Positions 1-8,355 of a stretch of 64,000 bases of DNA are shown in pieces. The notes under the pieces were generated by a model that was not told the origin of the DNA, did no database searches, and saw nothing but the letters and a program-made list of their open reading frames with translations. Source of the stretch: Cohnella sp. CFH 77786 (GTDB taxonomy: Bacteria; Bacillota; Bacilli; Paenibacillales; Paenibacillaceae). Location: contig NZ_WJIB01000007.1 of assembly GCF_019400745.1 (NCBI RefSeq), positions 20,627-84,626 of the forward strand, in the 5' to 3' direction. Position 1 is the first letter of the stretch. Every line of letters starts with the position of its first letter. A program made the translations under genes and the position numbers.

Positions 1-335
1 GGGGTCAATCCAGCCGTCTGAATCCAATGCCCGGCTTTCTGCCCACGGAAGGCGATCCAGCGGTATCTCCATGGATCATCCGCGTCGGATTGGTAGGTGT
101 GCAGCTCCCCCGGGAAAATGAAGAAGCTGTCTCCCGCCTTAAGCTCGTACTGCCGGTCCCGGCACCGGTACGTTCCGGTTCCCTCGATCACGGTGTGGAC
201 CAAATAATAATCGAGCACCTGAGGCCCCATCCGATGCTCCGGCTCCGTCTGGGAATGCCCCGCGAACAGGACGGTGAGTTCCTCGCCTTCGCGCGGATTC
301 GGATGCACCGCCATCGTGCTGAACCGTTTCTTCAC
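1..335 (-). CDS. AraC-family transcriptional regulator, N-terminal part (cut by window edge)
   Basis: The reading frame starts at a GTG at 335, preceded by a purine-rich GAGGGGGG site, and runs off the left edge. The translation (VKKRFSTMAVHPNPREGEEL..., later YYLVHTVIEGTGTYRC and FFIFPGELHTYQSD) is typical of the cupin-like sugar-sensing arm of AraC regulators: a beta-rich domain with a KAGDSFFIFPGELH segment. The helix-turn-helix half lies outside the window. It is divergent from the alpha-galactosidase gene with about 140 bp between starts, so it is probably the local activator responding to an alpha-galactoside (MsmR/MelR-like role, inferred). A second in-frame start (ATG at 314) is possible. 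Confidence 0.8.
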   Translation of the reverse strand, partial: MKKRFSTMAVHPNPREGEELTVLFAGHSQTEPEHRMGPQVLDYYLVHTVIEGTGTYRCRDRQYELKAGDSFFIFPGELHTYQSDADDPWRYRWIAFRGQKAGHWIQTAGLT

Positions 336-474
336 CCGCCGCCCCCCTCTGTCAAGAAAACTACATTATTCCATATGATGAATCTTTCTTTCCATGGCGC
401 GAAGAAGGCGCTTTCCCCTATTCTAAAACGCGTAGGAGCTTCATACAACAGCCTTTTCACAAGGGAGGATCAAT

Positions 475-1773
475 ATGGCCAAGATTACCTTTCTGGGTGC
501 CGGAAGTACCGTATTCGCCAAAAATGTACTGGGCGACTGCATGCTCACGCCCGCTCTGCAGGATTTCGAAATCGCTTTGTTCGACATCGATCTCGAACGT
601 CTGTCCGATTCGGAGCGGATGCTGAACAACCTTCGCCAGACATCCGGAAGCACGTGCCGAATCAAAGCCTATTCAGACCGGAAGGAAGCTTTGCGCGGCG
701 CCAATTACGTCGTCAACGCCATCCAGGTCGGCGGTTACGCCCCGTGCACCATTACCGACTTCGAGGTGCCGAAGAAATACGGCTTGCGCCAGACGATCGC
801 CGATACGGTCGGGATCGGGGGCATTTTCCGCAACCTCCGGACGATTCCGGTCTTGATGGATTTCGCCCGCGACATCCGCGAGGTATGCCCGGACGCCTGG
901 TTCCTGAACTACACCAATCCGATGGCCGTTCTGACGAACGTGATGAACACCCACGGAGGCGTGAAAACGGTCGGGCTGTGCCACAGCGTCCAAGTTTGCG
1001 TAACCGACTTGTTCCGTAACCTGGGTATGGATCCGGAAGGCGTGCAATCCAAAATCGCCGGCATCAACCACATGGCCTGGCTGCTGGAAGTTACCAAAGA
1101 CGGGGTCGATCTGTATCCGGAAATCAAACGCCGGGCGGCGGAGAAACAAAAAGAAAAGCACCATGACATGGTCCGCCTGGAAATGATGCTGCGGTTCGGG
1201 TACTACATCACCGAGTCGTCCGAGCATAACGCGGAGTACCACCCGTACTTCATCAAACGGAACTACCCCGAGCTGATCGAACGGTTCAACATTCCGCTGG
1301 ACGAATACCCCCGCCGTTGCGTCAGCCAGATCGAGGGCTGGAAGAAAATGCGCGATTCCCTCGTGAACGATCAGAACCTGACGCACGAGCGCTCGCACGA
1401 GTATGCCTCGTACATTTTCGAGGCCATGGAGACGAACCGGCCGTTCAAAATCGGCGGCAATGTCATGAATACCGGGCTGATCACGAACCTGCCCCGGGAA
1501 GCTTGCGTCGAAGTCCCGTGCCTCGTGGACGCTTCCGGCATCAGCCCGACGTATATCGGCGATCTGCCTCCCCAATGCGCGGCACTCAACCGTACGAACG
1601 TCAATACGCAGCTTCTGACGATCGAAGCGGCCATAACGGGCAAGAAAGAGCATATTTACCATGCTGCCCTGCTCGATCCGCATACCTCCGCCGAGCTGTC
1701 GATCGACGATATCGTCTCGATGTGCGACGACTTGATCGAAGCCCACGGCGACTGGCTGCCGAAATTCCGATAA
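475..1773 (+). CDS. melA: Alpha-galactosidase, glycoside hydrolase family 4
   Basis: This 432-residue protein matches the length and architecture of MelA-type GH4 enzymes, which hydrolyse melibiose/raffinose-type alpha-galactosides in the cytoplasm by an NAD+- and Mn2+-dependent redox mechanism. The N-terminal nucleotide-binding loop GAGSTVF is at residues 8-14, NYTNPM at 145-150, the metal-binding Cys169-His170 in LCHSVQ, and GINHMAW at 196-202. The start is supported by AAGGGAGGATCAAT directly upstream of the ATG. It is a single gene, divergent from the AraC regulator and followed by a hairpin terminator; no sugar permease lies nearby. GH4 also includes alpha-glucosidases and 6-phospho-glycosidases, but the Cys-His-Ser and NYTNPM context favours alpha-galactosidase. 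Confidence 0.92.
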   Translation: MAKITFLGAGSTVFAKNVLGDCMLTPALQDFEIALFDIDLERLSDSERMLNNLRQTSGSTCRIKAYSDRKEALRGANYVVNAIQVGGYAPCTITDFEVPKKYGLRQTIADTVGIGGIFRNLRTIPVLMDFARDIREVCPDAWFLNYTNPMAVLTNVMNTHGGVKTVGLCHSVQVCVTDLFRNLGMDPEGVQSKIAGINHMAWLLEVTKDGVDLYPEIKRRAAEKQKEKHHDMVRLEMMLRFGYYITESSEHNAEYHPYFIKRNYPELIERFNIPLDEYPRRCVSQIEGWKKMRDSLVNDQNLTHERSHEYASYIFEAMETNRPFKIGGNVMNTGLITNLPREACVEVPCLVDASGISPTYIGDLPPQCAALNRTNVNTQLLTIEAAITGKKEHIYHAALLDPHTSAELSIDDIVSMCDDLIEAHGDWLPKFR

Positions 1774-1814
1774 GCCTGCAGGCCGGAGAGCGTTGCCTGA
1801 ATCGAGATCTATAC

Positions 1815-1847
1815 GAAGAGGAGACCGATTCAGGTCTCCTTCTCTTC
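1815..1847 (+). terminator. Rho-independent terminator after melA
   Basis: AGGAGACC (1819-1826), a GATTCA loop and GGTCTCCT (1833-1840) form an 8-bp perfect stem about 45 bp after the melA stop, followed by a T/C-rich run. Confidence 0.7.
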
Positions 1848-1908
1848 ATCCGCAGATCGCCCGGGCAAAGCCGTGTCTTCCGCCGTTCGCAGCGGCCATC
1901 GCCCTATT

Positions 1909-2145
1909 CTACGCTCGTATTCCCATTACGACTGCCATCCTCCTGGCCCACGCGGCGACAGCGACGCCCAAGAATGTTCCTATAAATCGCAGATAAGCGT
2001 AGTTCAGCGATTTGGCGGACGTGGTTTGCATGCACAAGATGACGGAGATCGGCGCCAAAAAAGGGTGTTTGACCCGGCGAGCTTGTCCGCTTCCCAAGCG
2101 AATCCGCAAGAGGACGCCATCTTGAGCGAATAAACGGCCAACTCC
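1909..2145 (-). pseudogene. Remnant of a FUSC/aromatic-acid-exporter-type membrane protein (frameshifted)
   Basis: On the minus strand one frame reads TYAELAVYSLKM...FAWEADKLAGS (about 2140 down to 2075). After a shift near 2068-2076 another frame continues with KHPFLAPISVILCMQ, then SAKSLNYAYLRFIGT and FLGVAVAAW. Joined, this gives the N-terminal hallmark of FUSC/aromatic acid exporter family proteins (a hydrophobic helix, then HPFxAPIxxILxxQ, then SLxxxxxRxxGTxxG). The frame ends soon after at about 1909, so nearly all of the protein is missing, and a TAG precedes the first segment. It is best read as a decayed fragment between the melA terminator and the next genes. Confidence 0.6.
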
Positions 2146-2299
2146 GCGTACGTCTATCGCGAGAATTCGGAAACAAGCCGGCATCATGCAACCATCACTC
2201 TTCATCTTTCCACTTTTCCAGAAACGTTTAAATGGAATCAAAGAGGGAGAGAACTTGTTGGTGCTGGAGTTCTTCTGATGCATGCGGAGGAAATGGTTT

Positions 2300-2506
2300 T
2301 GACGATTCACGGGAACAGATTCAGATGGAAGGTACGATTCCGGGGATGAGGCGGCGAAACAGTTGCCGGTGTCGTTCGAGGAATGGGAGCGGCGAGCCAA
2401 GGAACTTCTTGCCGCGGCGCCGTTTGGTTACGTTTATGGAGCGGCAGGAGCCGGGGACACGAATCGTGCCAACGCGGAAGCCTTTCAAACCTTCCGTCTT
2501 CGGTGA
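2300..2506 (+). pseudogene. Remnant of an FMN-dependent alpha-hydroxy-acid dehydrogenase/oxidase N-terminus
   Basis: The frame ending at the TGA of 2504-2506 reads AAKQLPVSFEEWERRAKELL, then AAAPFGYVYGAAGAGDTN and RANAEAFQTFRLR. This matches the N-terminus of lactate 2-monooxygenase/LldD-type FMN enzymes (LPVSFEEWERRA, FGYVxGGAGxxDTxRANREAF). An upstream segment in another frame (REQIQMEGTIPG) also fits this N-terminus, implying a frameshift near 2345. No barrel follows: the DUF421 gene starts 10 bp after the stop. It is therefore a truncated relic. A lactate utilisation operon is present elsewhere in the window (28.8-32.6 kb). Confidence 0.65.
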
Positions 2507-2516
2507 GGTGACGCTA

Positions 2517-3107
2517 ATGAACATTAATTTTATATGGGAAGCGTTAGTCATCTTGTTCGTCGGGTTCTGTTTGCTGAGGATAACCGGCAAAAAAACCGTT
2601 GGGGAAATGACAGGACTCGAAATCATCACCCTCTTGGCCGTGGCCTCCATTATTAGCCATGCCGTAACCGAAGTCGGGTTATGGAAGACGGTGATTACCT
2701 TATGCGTATTCGTATCTCTGCTGATTACGGTTCAGTTTCTTGCGATCAAGTTCGATTGGGTGGAGAAAATGTTCATGGGGAAAGCCACACTCGTGATTCA
2801 AGACGGGAAGATCGAAATGGCGAACCTGAGGAAGTTGCGCCTCTCCGTCGACCAATTGGAAGCGAAATTAAGAGAAAAAGGGATTTCTTCATTCCGTGAT
2901 ATCAAGACCGCAACCATCGAGATGAGCGGTCAATTAGGCTACGAATGGGCAAAGCACGCAAAACCTGTAACACACGGGGAAATGGAAAGGTTATTCGAAT
3001 TCCTGCATTCGAACTTGCCGCCAAAACAACAAAAACAAAATGAAAACCTATTTCACGAAGTGACTCACGGAGGACATCGAAATCCTATTCCCCCGGAATT
3101 AGATTGA
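2517..3107 (+). CDS. DUF421 (YetF-like) membrane protein
   Basis: This is a 196-residue member of the DUF421/YetF family of Gram-positive membrane proteins, several of which are linked to sporulation or envelope stress. Three hydrophobic segments occupy roughly residues 5-75 (IWEALVILFVGFCLLRITGK; IITLLAVASIISHAV; VITLCVFVSLLITVQFLAIKF). A soluble tail carries the usual motifs LVIQDGKI and LRKLRLSVDQLEAKLREKGI. The start at 2517 is chosen because GGTGAGGTGA lies 6 bp upstream; extension to 2232 would add residues derived from the upstream pseudogene. The molecular role is not known. It converges with the DUF1361 gene, 16 bp between stops. Confidence 0.85.
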   Translation: MNINFIWEALVILFVGFCLLRITGKKTVGEMTGLEIITLLAVASIISHAVTEVGLWKTVITLCVFVSLLITVQFLAIKFDWVEKMFMGKATLVIQDGKIEMANLRKLRLSVDQLEAKLREKGISSFRDIKTATIEMSGQLGYEWAKHAKPVTHGEMERLFEFLHSNLPPKQQKQNENLFHEVTHGGHRNPIPPELD

Positions 3108-3123
3108 TTCCGCCACATTCGTG

Positions 3124-3828
3124 TCAGTCGATCCTCTCTCGCTCCCTATGCAGCGCATACAAGGAAACGTACAGAATAAGAATCAACATCCCGATGAGGA
3201 ACGTGAAGATGAAGGCGCCCGGGTTCAGCCCCTCGAGCACCCCTTCGATCAGGCGGAACGGACTGAACAGGACGTCCCAGCTGTTCAAGCGTTCCACCCG
3301 CCCCAGGTAAACGCCGAATCCTCCTAGGAAAGAGACCGCCGCGATGAACAGCCAGCCGATCCGCACGTCGGCGTAATGGCGAACGATGGCCTGAAAATGC
3401 CGCATGGACCCGTAGGCCAGCAGCAATCCGCACCAGGAAAACAGGAAGAAGACGACGAGGTCGTACCAAAGAATGAGGCTGTCCGGATGGTAAGGCTGGA
3501 AAATGACGTGGATGAAGTCCGTGGTCAAATAAGGCGCGTTAGGGTACAGCACCAGCCAGCCCGCGCCCAGGATCGGCAGCAGAATCGCTTTGACCGCGCC
3601 GCGTTTCTTCAATTGGATTTGGATCGCGGTCATGGAGAAAATGAGCGGCAGCCACGCGAGAAACAGGTTCCACAGCATGAATCCGAACGGATTGTCGCCC
3701 ATTCGGATGATGCGCACGATAATGAGCAGGACGCAGAGGACGGAGATACCCCCGATAATCCCGTACACAGGGAAAGAAACGGGATCGGAGATTAGGCGAT
3801 CCTGGGATCTTCCGCGAGATGCCGGCAT
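3124..3828 (-). CDS. DUF1361 integral membrane protein
   Basis: The 234-residue protein has six to seven hydrophobic segments and the DUF1361 signatures LFLAWLPLIFS, YPNAPYLTTDFIH, LILWYDLVVFFLFSWCGLL and SFLGGFGVYLGRVERLNSWD. The family is found in Firmicutes and cyanobacteria, and its function is not established. The start at 3828 (MPASRGRSQ) is preferred over upstream ATGs because GGAGGGAACGCAA precedes it with normal spacing. It lies alone on the minus strand, convergent with the DUF421 gene. Confidence 0.85.
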   Translation of the reverse strand: MPASRGRSQDRLISDPVSFPVYGIIGGISVLCVLLIIVRIIRMGDNPFGFMLWNLFLAWLPLIFSMTAIQIQLKKRGAVKAILLPILGAGWLVLYPNAPYLTTDFIHVIFQPYHPDSLILWYDLVVFFLFSWCGLLLAYGSMRHFQAIVRHYADVRIGWLFIAAVSFLGGFGVYLGRVERLNSWDVLFSPFRLIEGVLEGLNPGAFIFTFLIGMLILILYVSLYALHRERERID

Positions 3829-3884
3829 TTGCGTTCCCTCCAATCGGTTCATTTCGCGCTCCAACAACCGGCCATACGAGCAGC

Positions 3885-4133
3885 CTACGCTTCATATTGC
3901 CCTATGTACGATTGAAACTGGCTCCTGCCGCTTTCAGCCTCCGTCTCCAACTGCCTTCGGTGGCGGCGCAGCCGCTGAAGGACATCGTTTACCTGGTCCG
4001 AATGGCGTTGAACGGAGTCGATCGAATCTCGGATTCTGCCCTGAACCATCCAATCGGAAATCAATCCGTCGAAAAAATAGTCGGAGAAGGTGAGAAAAGG
4101 CCCCGTTTGCGGAAGCTCGATGTCACAGGACAT
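3885..4133 (-). CDS. Small coiled-coil hypothetical protein (C-terminal half of a split pair?)
   Basis: This 82-residue ORF (MSCDIELPQTGPFLTFSDYF...) has GGAAGGA 7 bp before its ATG. Its body, DYFFDGLISDWMVQGRIRDS followed by heptad-like SVQRHSDQVNDVLQRLRRH, resembles the C-terminal end of Firmicute coiled-coil proteins whose N-terminal half resembles the ORF just upstream (4176-4451). The 42-bp gap between the two ORFs can be read in a third frame as KVDAAMAQLTRMEG, which looks like the missing linker. The pair may therefore be one gene broken by frameshifts, or a natural two-ORF version. Function unknown. Confidence 0.5.
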   Translation of the reverse strand: MSCDIELPQTGPFLTFSDYFFDGLISDWMVQGRIRDSIDSVQRHSDQVNDVLQRLRRHRRQLETEAESGRSQFQSYIGQYEA

Positions 4134-4175
4134 GGGAACGTCCTTCCATACGGGTAAGTTGGGCCATCGCTGCGT

Positions 4176-4451
4176 CTACTTTGCTTCGATGGCTTCCTTC
4201 TCCTCCCGGCCAACCCGCTCGTCCCACTTGCCGAAAAGTTTCAGCCAGAACTGTGAGAACGTCGAGGACGCCAACTGGCTTACGTCTTCCCGTTCTCGCT
4301 GCAGGGCACGCAGCCAGTCTTCCGCGATTCCTCGCTGCTCCTCGATATCGATTTGCAGGTGTGACAATCTGCGTTCTCCCGCCCGTTTAACCTCGACGTC
4401 CCGGAGACATTGCCGGAGATCCTTATTCCAAGCCTCTATCGGATTTTCCAT
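4176..4451 (-). CDS. Small coiled-coil hypothetical protein (N-terminal half of a split pair?)
   Basis: A 91-residue, highly charged helical ORF (MENPIEAWNKDLRQCLRD...) containing QREREDVSQLASSTFSQFWL and KLFGKWDERVGREEKEAIEAK. This pattern (EREDVxxL...LFGxxxExxxxEKxE) is familiar from longer Firmicute coiled-coil proteins of unknown function. The ATG at 4451 has an AGGA about 10 bp upstream and is preferred over a TTG at 4487. The frame stops at TAG (4176-4178), 42 bp before the next ORF on the same strand; see the entry at 3885-4133 for the possible frameshift. Confidence 0.5.
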   Translation of the reverse strand: MENPIEAWNKDLRQCLRDVEVKRAGERRLSHLQIDIEEQRGIAEDWLRALQREREDVSQLASSTFSQFWLKLFGKWDERVGREEKEAIEAK

Positions 4452-4487
4452 ACCCAAATATCCTGCTTCCCGCAAAAAAAGATACAA

Positions 4488-4702
4488 AATGTATATTCAT
4501 TACCCACGATAATGATTTTTCACCTGGAATGCAAGTTGTTCTGAATCGTACTAACTCGCATACAAACTCGGAAATTTCGTAACCTTACGCAACTCTAGTT
4601 TTTAAACCCGTGCGATCACGAGATCCGGTACCTCCCTCCCTGCAGAATACCGAAGGCATTACGCCGGTCTCGCCGACTTAAACTCCGCCAACCGCTATAT
4701 AC
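4488..4702. other. Intergenic stretch, nothing recognised
   Basis: The AT-richer stretch between the small coiled-coil ORFs and the terminator of the glycogen operon holds no convincing ORF. It must contain the promoter for the small ORFs, but no hexamer pair with good spacing stands out. Confidence 0.4.
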
Positions 4703-4755
4703 AAAAAATCGTTCCGTCCCCCGCCGAATAGAGGGCAGGTACGGAACGATCTGTT
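4703..4755 (-). terminator. Terminator of the glycogen operon
   Basis: ATCGTTCCGT (4708-4717) and ACGGAACGAT (4741-4750) form a perfect 10-bp stem. Read on the minus strand it is followed by TTTTTTG, about 50 bp after the GH15 stop codon. Confidence 0.85.
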
Positions 4756-4798
4756 TCCCACGCAATCCAACCCGCAACCGACCGTAGAAGCATCCCCT

Positions 4799-6808
4799 TC
4801 ATGCCCAGGGGACGCTTCTGCTTTCCCGATCCGCGGAGGAGACGGACGCCGTCTCCAGCTGTTCCCGTTTGCGCACGTACAAGCACACGGTTTGGATATA
4901 CGTGGCGTGAGACCACGTGAGCGGAGCGACCGAAAGCGGCGAGCCGTCCAGCGGGTGCAGCTGCTCCGGCAAATTGCCGCCGGGCAGCGCGCAGCCCGCG
5001 ACCCGCTCGAGCGTCCGCTTCGGCTCCTCCAAATCGGCGAAGCTCCGCGCCGTTTCGATTCTGTACTTGGCCACCCACAGCGTGCAGATGATCCATGGGT
5101 TGCCCGGCGCCACCGCCGCGTCATCGCACACCCGGAAATAGTAATCCTCCGAGTACCGCGCAATGCCGCCGATTTCCGTGTTGACCGCCAGTCCCGACGC
5201 GATCGCTTCCATCGTGGATGCGACGCGCGGGTCCTCCGCGGGGAGCACGCCGAACTCGAACAGACCGAACAGGCTGCTTTCGAGCGTCATGTCCTTCGTC
5301 CAGCGGCCGTCTTGCCAGATCAATCCCCTGGCGAACCTACCCGCTTCTTGGTCCCACAAATGCCGGAGGATCCCGTTCTTGATCCGGTCGGCCGCCGCGC
5401 GGTAATGATCGCTGCGGTCGTAGTCGCCGAACAGGTCGGAGAAATACGCCGCCCCCATCAGCCCCCCGTAGACCGAAGCGGCGGTATAGGTCCAGATTCC
5501 GTATCGCTCCTCCCACAAATCGTAGCTGGGACGGGGAAGTCCGAGCGACGGCTCCATGTACTCGCATAAGAATTCGGACGCCTTGCGGACGAATTTGCCA
5601 TACAGCGCCTGAGGCAGCTCGATCTCTCCGTGCCGGGCGTAATCCTGCCATAAAGCGTAAAGCACGAGCGCCGTTTCGTCCTCCTGAATCGGCAGCCTGG
5701 GTACGCCTTGCACGACGTAAGGATGCCAACTGGAGCCGACCGTTCCGTCCGGGTTGTATTTGTGATACAAGTAGCCTTCCGGCGACAAAACCCGCGCGCA
5801 GAAATGGAAGAACGGCGCGATCGTCCCGTGGTAGCCGGCAAGCGACATCGCGTCCGCGATCAAAGCCCCGTCACGCGGCCACATGTAGCTGTAATGGTCC
5901 CGGTTGTACTGCAGGATGTCGGAATCGTTGGCCGCTAGGATTGCCCCCCGGTCGTCGATTTGCGTCCGGACGATAAGCAGGCTGTGCTTGAACTGCCGGA
6001 TGACCGGAGCAGGCAGATCGCCGAACTTGTTGCCGACGCGCGACAGCCAGTGGTTCCAGTAGATCACGATCCGGCTAAGCAGCTTCTCGGGATGGCTCTC
6101 CAGCACGTATTGGTCCAGCTTCTTCACTTCCTCCAGATCCGAGCCGACAGAAAACCAATAATAGACGGTGCTCTCCCCGCCGGGTTCGAGCCGAGTTCGA
6201 AAGCCGATCGTGCTGTCGACGGAGCCTTGGGCGATCGCGTTGCCGGCCAGCTCTCCGTCCTCCGCGTCGCGCCACGTCCCTTCGGCGGATCCGAAGCGTT
6301 TGATCCCGGTCGAGAACTGATGGATGCCCCCCGTGTCGGATCTTCCGTTAAACATGAAATACGAGGAACGCTTGTAATGGAACACGGTCCGGTTCCCCGG
6401 GTAGAAAGCCGCCGTGTCGCCCACCTCGTTCCCGTCGATCATCAGGTCCTGGTGGAAGAAGATCCGTACCTCCTTGGGCGTGTGGCCCAGATTGCGCACC
6501 ACCACTCGCTTCAAATAGATGCAATCGCGCTGATGGATGCCGTCGTTCACGTGCAGCTCGATGCCGAGCCGTTCGTTCCTTGCCGTCACGTTCGTGACAA
6601 GGGAATCTTCGACATATCCGAGCTCCGTCTGCCAATCGGGGTCGTCCAACCACGCGAATTGCCCGTCGCACCAAACGCCGAACCGGCACATTTGGCCCCC
6701 CACGTGATTCAATTGTCCGACATACGGAAAATAGAGGTCGCGGATGAATCCGTGCCGGTCCAAGTTGATCAGCATTTTGCCGTTCCCAATCACCAAATGT
6801 CTCGCCAT
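4799..6808 (-). CDS. Glycoside hydrolase family 15 (glucoamylase-like)
   Basis: The 669-residue protein begins MARHLVIGNGKMLINLDRHG and has the two-part GH15 architecture: an N-terminal beta-sandwich (about 1-260, with FPYVGQLNHVGG and RVVVRNLGHTPKEVRIFFHQ) and an (alpha/alpha)6 barrel. Barrel motifs include the substrate-binding MWPRDGALIADAM, EDETALVLYALW, YDLWEERYGIWTYT and, near the end, GGIARYSEDYYF and GNPWIICTLW. GH15 enzymes release glucose from the non-reducing ends of alpha-glucans; some act on trehalose or dextran. No secretion signal is visible, so it is probably cytoplasmic. As last gene of the glg operon (83 bp after glgA) it probably mobilises stored glycogen; no glgP lies in this window. 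Confidence 0.88.
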   Translation of the reverse strand: MARHLVIGNGKMLINLDRHGFIRDLYFPYVGQLNHVGGQMCRFGVWCDGQFAWLDDPDWQTELGYVEDSLVTNVTARNERLGIELHVNDGIHQRDCIYLKRVVVRNLGHTPKEVRIFFHQDLMIDGNEVGDTAAFYPGNRTVFHYKRSSYFMFNGRSDTGGIHQFSTGIKRFGSAEGTWRDAEDGELAGNAIAQGSVDSTIGFRTRLEPGGESTVYYWFSVGSDLEEVKKLDQYVLESHPEKLLSRIVIYWNHWLSRVGNKFGDLPAPVIRQFKHSLLIVRTQIDDRGAILAANDSDILQYNRDHYSYMWPRDGALIADAMSLAGYHGTIAPFFHFCARVLSPEGYLYHKYNPDGTVGSSWHPYVVQGVPRLPIQEDETALVLYALWQDYARHGEIELPQALYGKFVRKASEFLCEYMEPSLGLPRPSYDLWEERYGIWTYTAASVYGGLMGAAYFSDLFGDYDRSDHYRAAADRIKNGILRHLWDQEAGRFARGLIWQDGRWTKDMTLESSLFGLFEFGVLPAEDPRVASTMEAIASGLAVNTEIGGIARYSEDYYFRVCDDAAVAPGNPWIICTLWVAKYRIETARSFADLEEPKRTLERVAGCALPGGNLPEQLHPLDGSPLSVAPLTWSHATYIQTVCLYVRKREQLETASVSSADRESRSVPWA

Positions 6809-6891
6809 GCCGGCCCCTCACTCCTTCCCTTAACACCTCTTACGCATTTGCCAAACGGGCAACCCGGAATCAAGCTGACCTTAGCCCCGCC

Positions 6892-8343
6892 CTATCCCGC
6901 CTGCGCCTGATCCGCGAGCTGGCGGTACAACCGCTCGTATTCGCGCGCGGAAGCGTCCCAACCATAGTTCCTCTTCGCTCCGTTCGCAAGAATTTGTGCC
7001 CATGCCTCTTCGTCCCCGTAAAACGACAGCGCCCGCCTGAGCGTATACAGCATGTCGTGGGCCGTTGCCGGCCCGAAGCTGAAACCGTTCCCCGTACCGG
7101 TATATTCGTTGTACGATTCGACCGTGTCGCGCAAGCCCCCGGTTTCGCGCACGACGGGCACCGAACGGTATCGGAGGGCGATCAGCTGGCTTAATCCGCA
7201 AGGCTCGAACCGGGAAGGCATGAGATAAAGATCGGAACCCGCGTAAATCCGCCGGGCCAACCCTTCGTTGAATCCGAACCAGACCGCAAGACGCCCGGGA
7301 TACCGCCGGGCAGCTTCCCGCAGCATCGCCTCGATTCCCGGTTCCCCGGAACCGAGGATCGCAAGCTGCGCCCGTTCCTCCGCCATCAGCCCCGGAAGCG
7401 CCTCTCCGATCAGGTCGAAGCCTTTCTGCCCCGCCAGCCGGGAGACGATCCCGATGAGCGGCGCCTGCCCGTCCTCCGCCAGGCCGAGCTCGCGCTGCAG
7501 GGCTGTCTTGTTCCGCCTCTTCTTCTCCCGCGAGTCGCGGTAAGGCACGGCCAGATGGGGATCGCGCATCGGATCGTATTCCTGCGTGTCGATGCCGTTC
7601 ACGATGCCGACGAGATCCCCCGCACGCCGCCGGAGCACGCCGTCCAGCTTCTCTCCGAACGCTTCGGTCTGAATTTCCATCGCATAGGTCGGACTGACCG
7701 TCGTAAGCTTGTCCGCATACAGAAGGCCGGCCTTCATGCAGCTGGCCGCGCCATAAAATTCGAGGCCGTCGGAAGTGAACAGATCGTCTCCGGCCGAGAG
7801 CAGATCCTGCAGCAATCCGCGGGAAAACACCCCCTGGTATTGCAGGTTGTGAATCGTGAACACGGTACGGATATCGCGGTAACCGGGCCGGTTCGCGTAT
7901 CTCGTTCGCAGCAGCAGCGGGATGAGACCCGTCTGCCAATCATGGCAATGGAGAATGTCGGGCATTTCTCCCAGCAGCTCCAGCGACTCCAGCACGGCGA
8001 AGCTGAAGAAGGCGAACCGCTCCGCCTCCTCCTCGCCATAGCCGTACAGGTAACCCCGCTTGAAATAATATTCATTATCCAGCAGCAGAAAACGAATCCC
8101 GTTCTCGAAGCACTCGAACAGGCCGCAATATTGGCGCCGCCAGCCGACGTTGACGAACGTGTATCCCAAATAAACCGCCCGATCCGAGAGCTCCCGGGGA
8201 ATTTCCCCGTATTTCGGAAGCATGACGGTGACGTCGATACCCCGTTTCGCCAAACTTTTGGGAAGGGCGCCGACGACATCCGCCAGCCCCCCGGTTTTCG
8301 CGAACGGCATCGCCTCCGATGCCGCGAACAGAACCTTCACCAC
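6892..8343 (-). CDS. glgA: Glycogen synthase (ADP-glucose)
   Basis: GlgA transfers glucose from ADP-glucose to the end of an alpha-1,4-glucan. The 483-residue, GT5-type protein has the N-terminal VLFAASEAMPFAKTGGLADV motif with the KTGGL loop at about residues 16-20. It also has NGIDTQEYDPMRDPHL, GIVSRLAGQKGFDL and, in the C-terminal Rossmann domain, LMPSRFEPCGLSQL with the conserved EPCGL. The start is one of two tandem GTG codons behind GGGGGTGG. It sits 12 bp after glgD and 83 bp before the GH15 gene in the glgBCDA operon. Confidence 0.97.
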   Translation of the reverse strand: MVKVLFAASEAMPFAKTGGLADVVGALPKSLAKRGIDVTVMLPKYGEIPRELSDRAVYLGYTFVNVGWRRQYCGLFECFENGIRFLLLDNEYYFKRGYLYGYGEEEAERFAFFSFAVLESLELLGEMPDILHCHDWQTGLIPLLLRTRYANRPGYRDIRTVFTIHNLQYQGVFSRGLLQDLLSAGDDLFTSDGLEFYGAASCMKAGLLYADKLTTVSPTYAMEIQTEAFGEKLDGVLRRRAGDLVGIVNGIDTQEYDPMRDPHLAVPYRDSREKKRRNKTALQRELGLAEDGQAPLIGIVSRLAGQKGFDLIGEALPGLMAEERAQLAILGSGEPGIEAMLREAARRYPGRLAVWFGFNEGLARRIYAGSDLYLMPSRFEPCGLSQLIALRYRSVPVVRETGGLRDTVESYNEYTGTGNGFSFGPATAHDMLYTLRRALSFYGDEEAWAQILANGAKRNYGWDASAREYERLYRQLADQAQAG

Positions 8344-8355
8344 GCCACCCCCGTC

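Noticed and set aside
2232..2516. N-terminal extension of the DUF421 protein
   Set aside because: Those codons come from the out-of-frame pseudogene; a strong RBS lies just before 2517, where family members begin.
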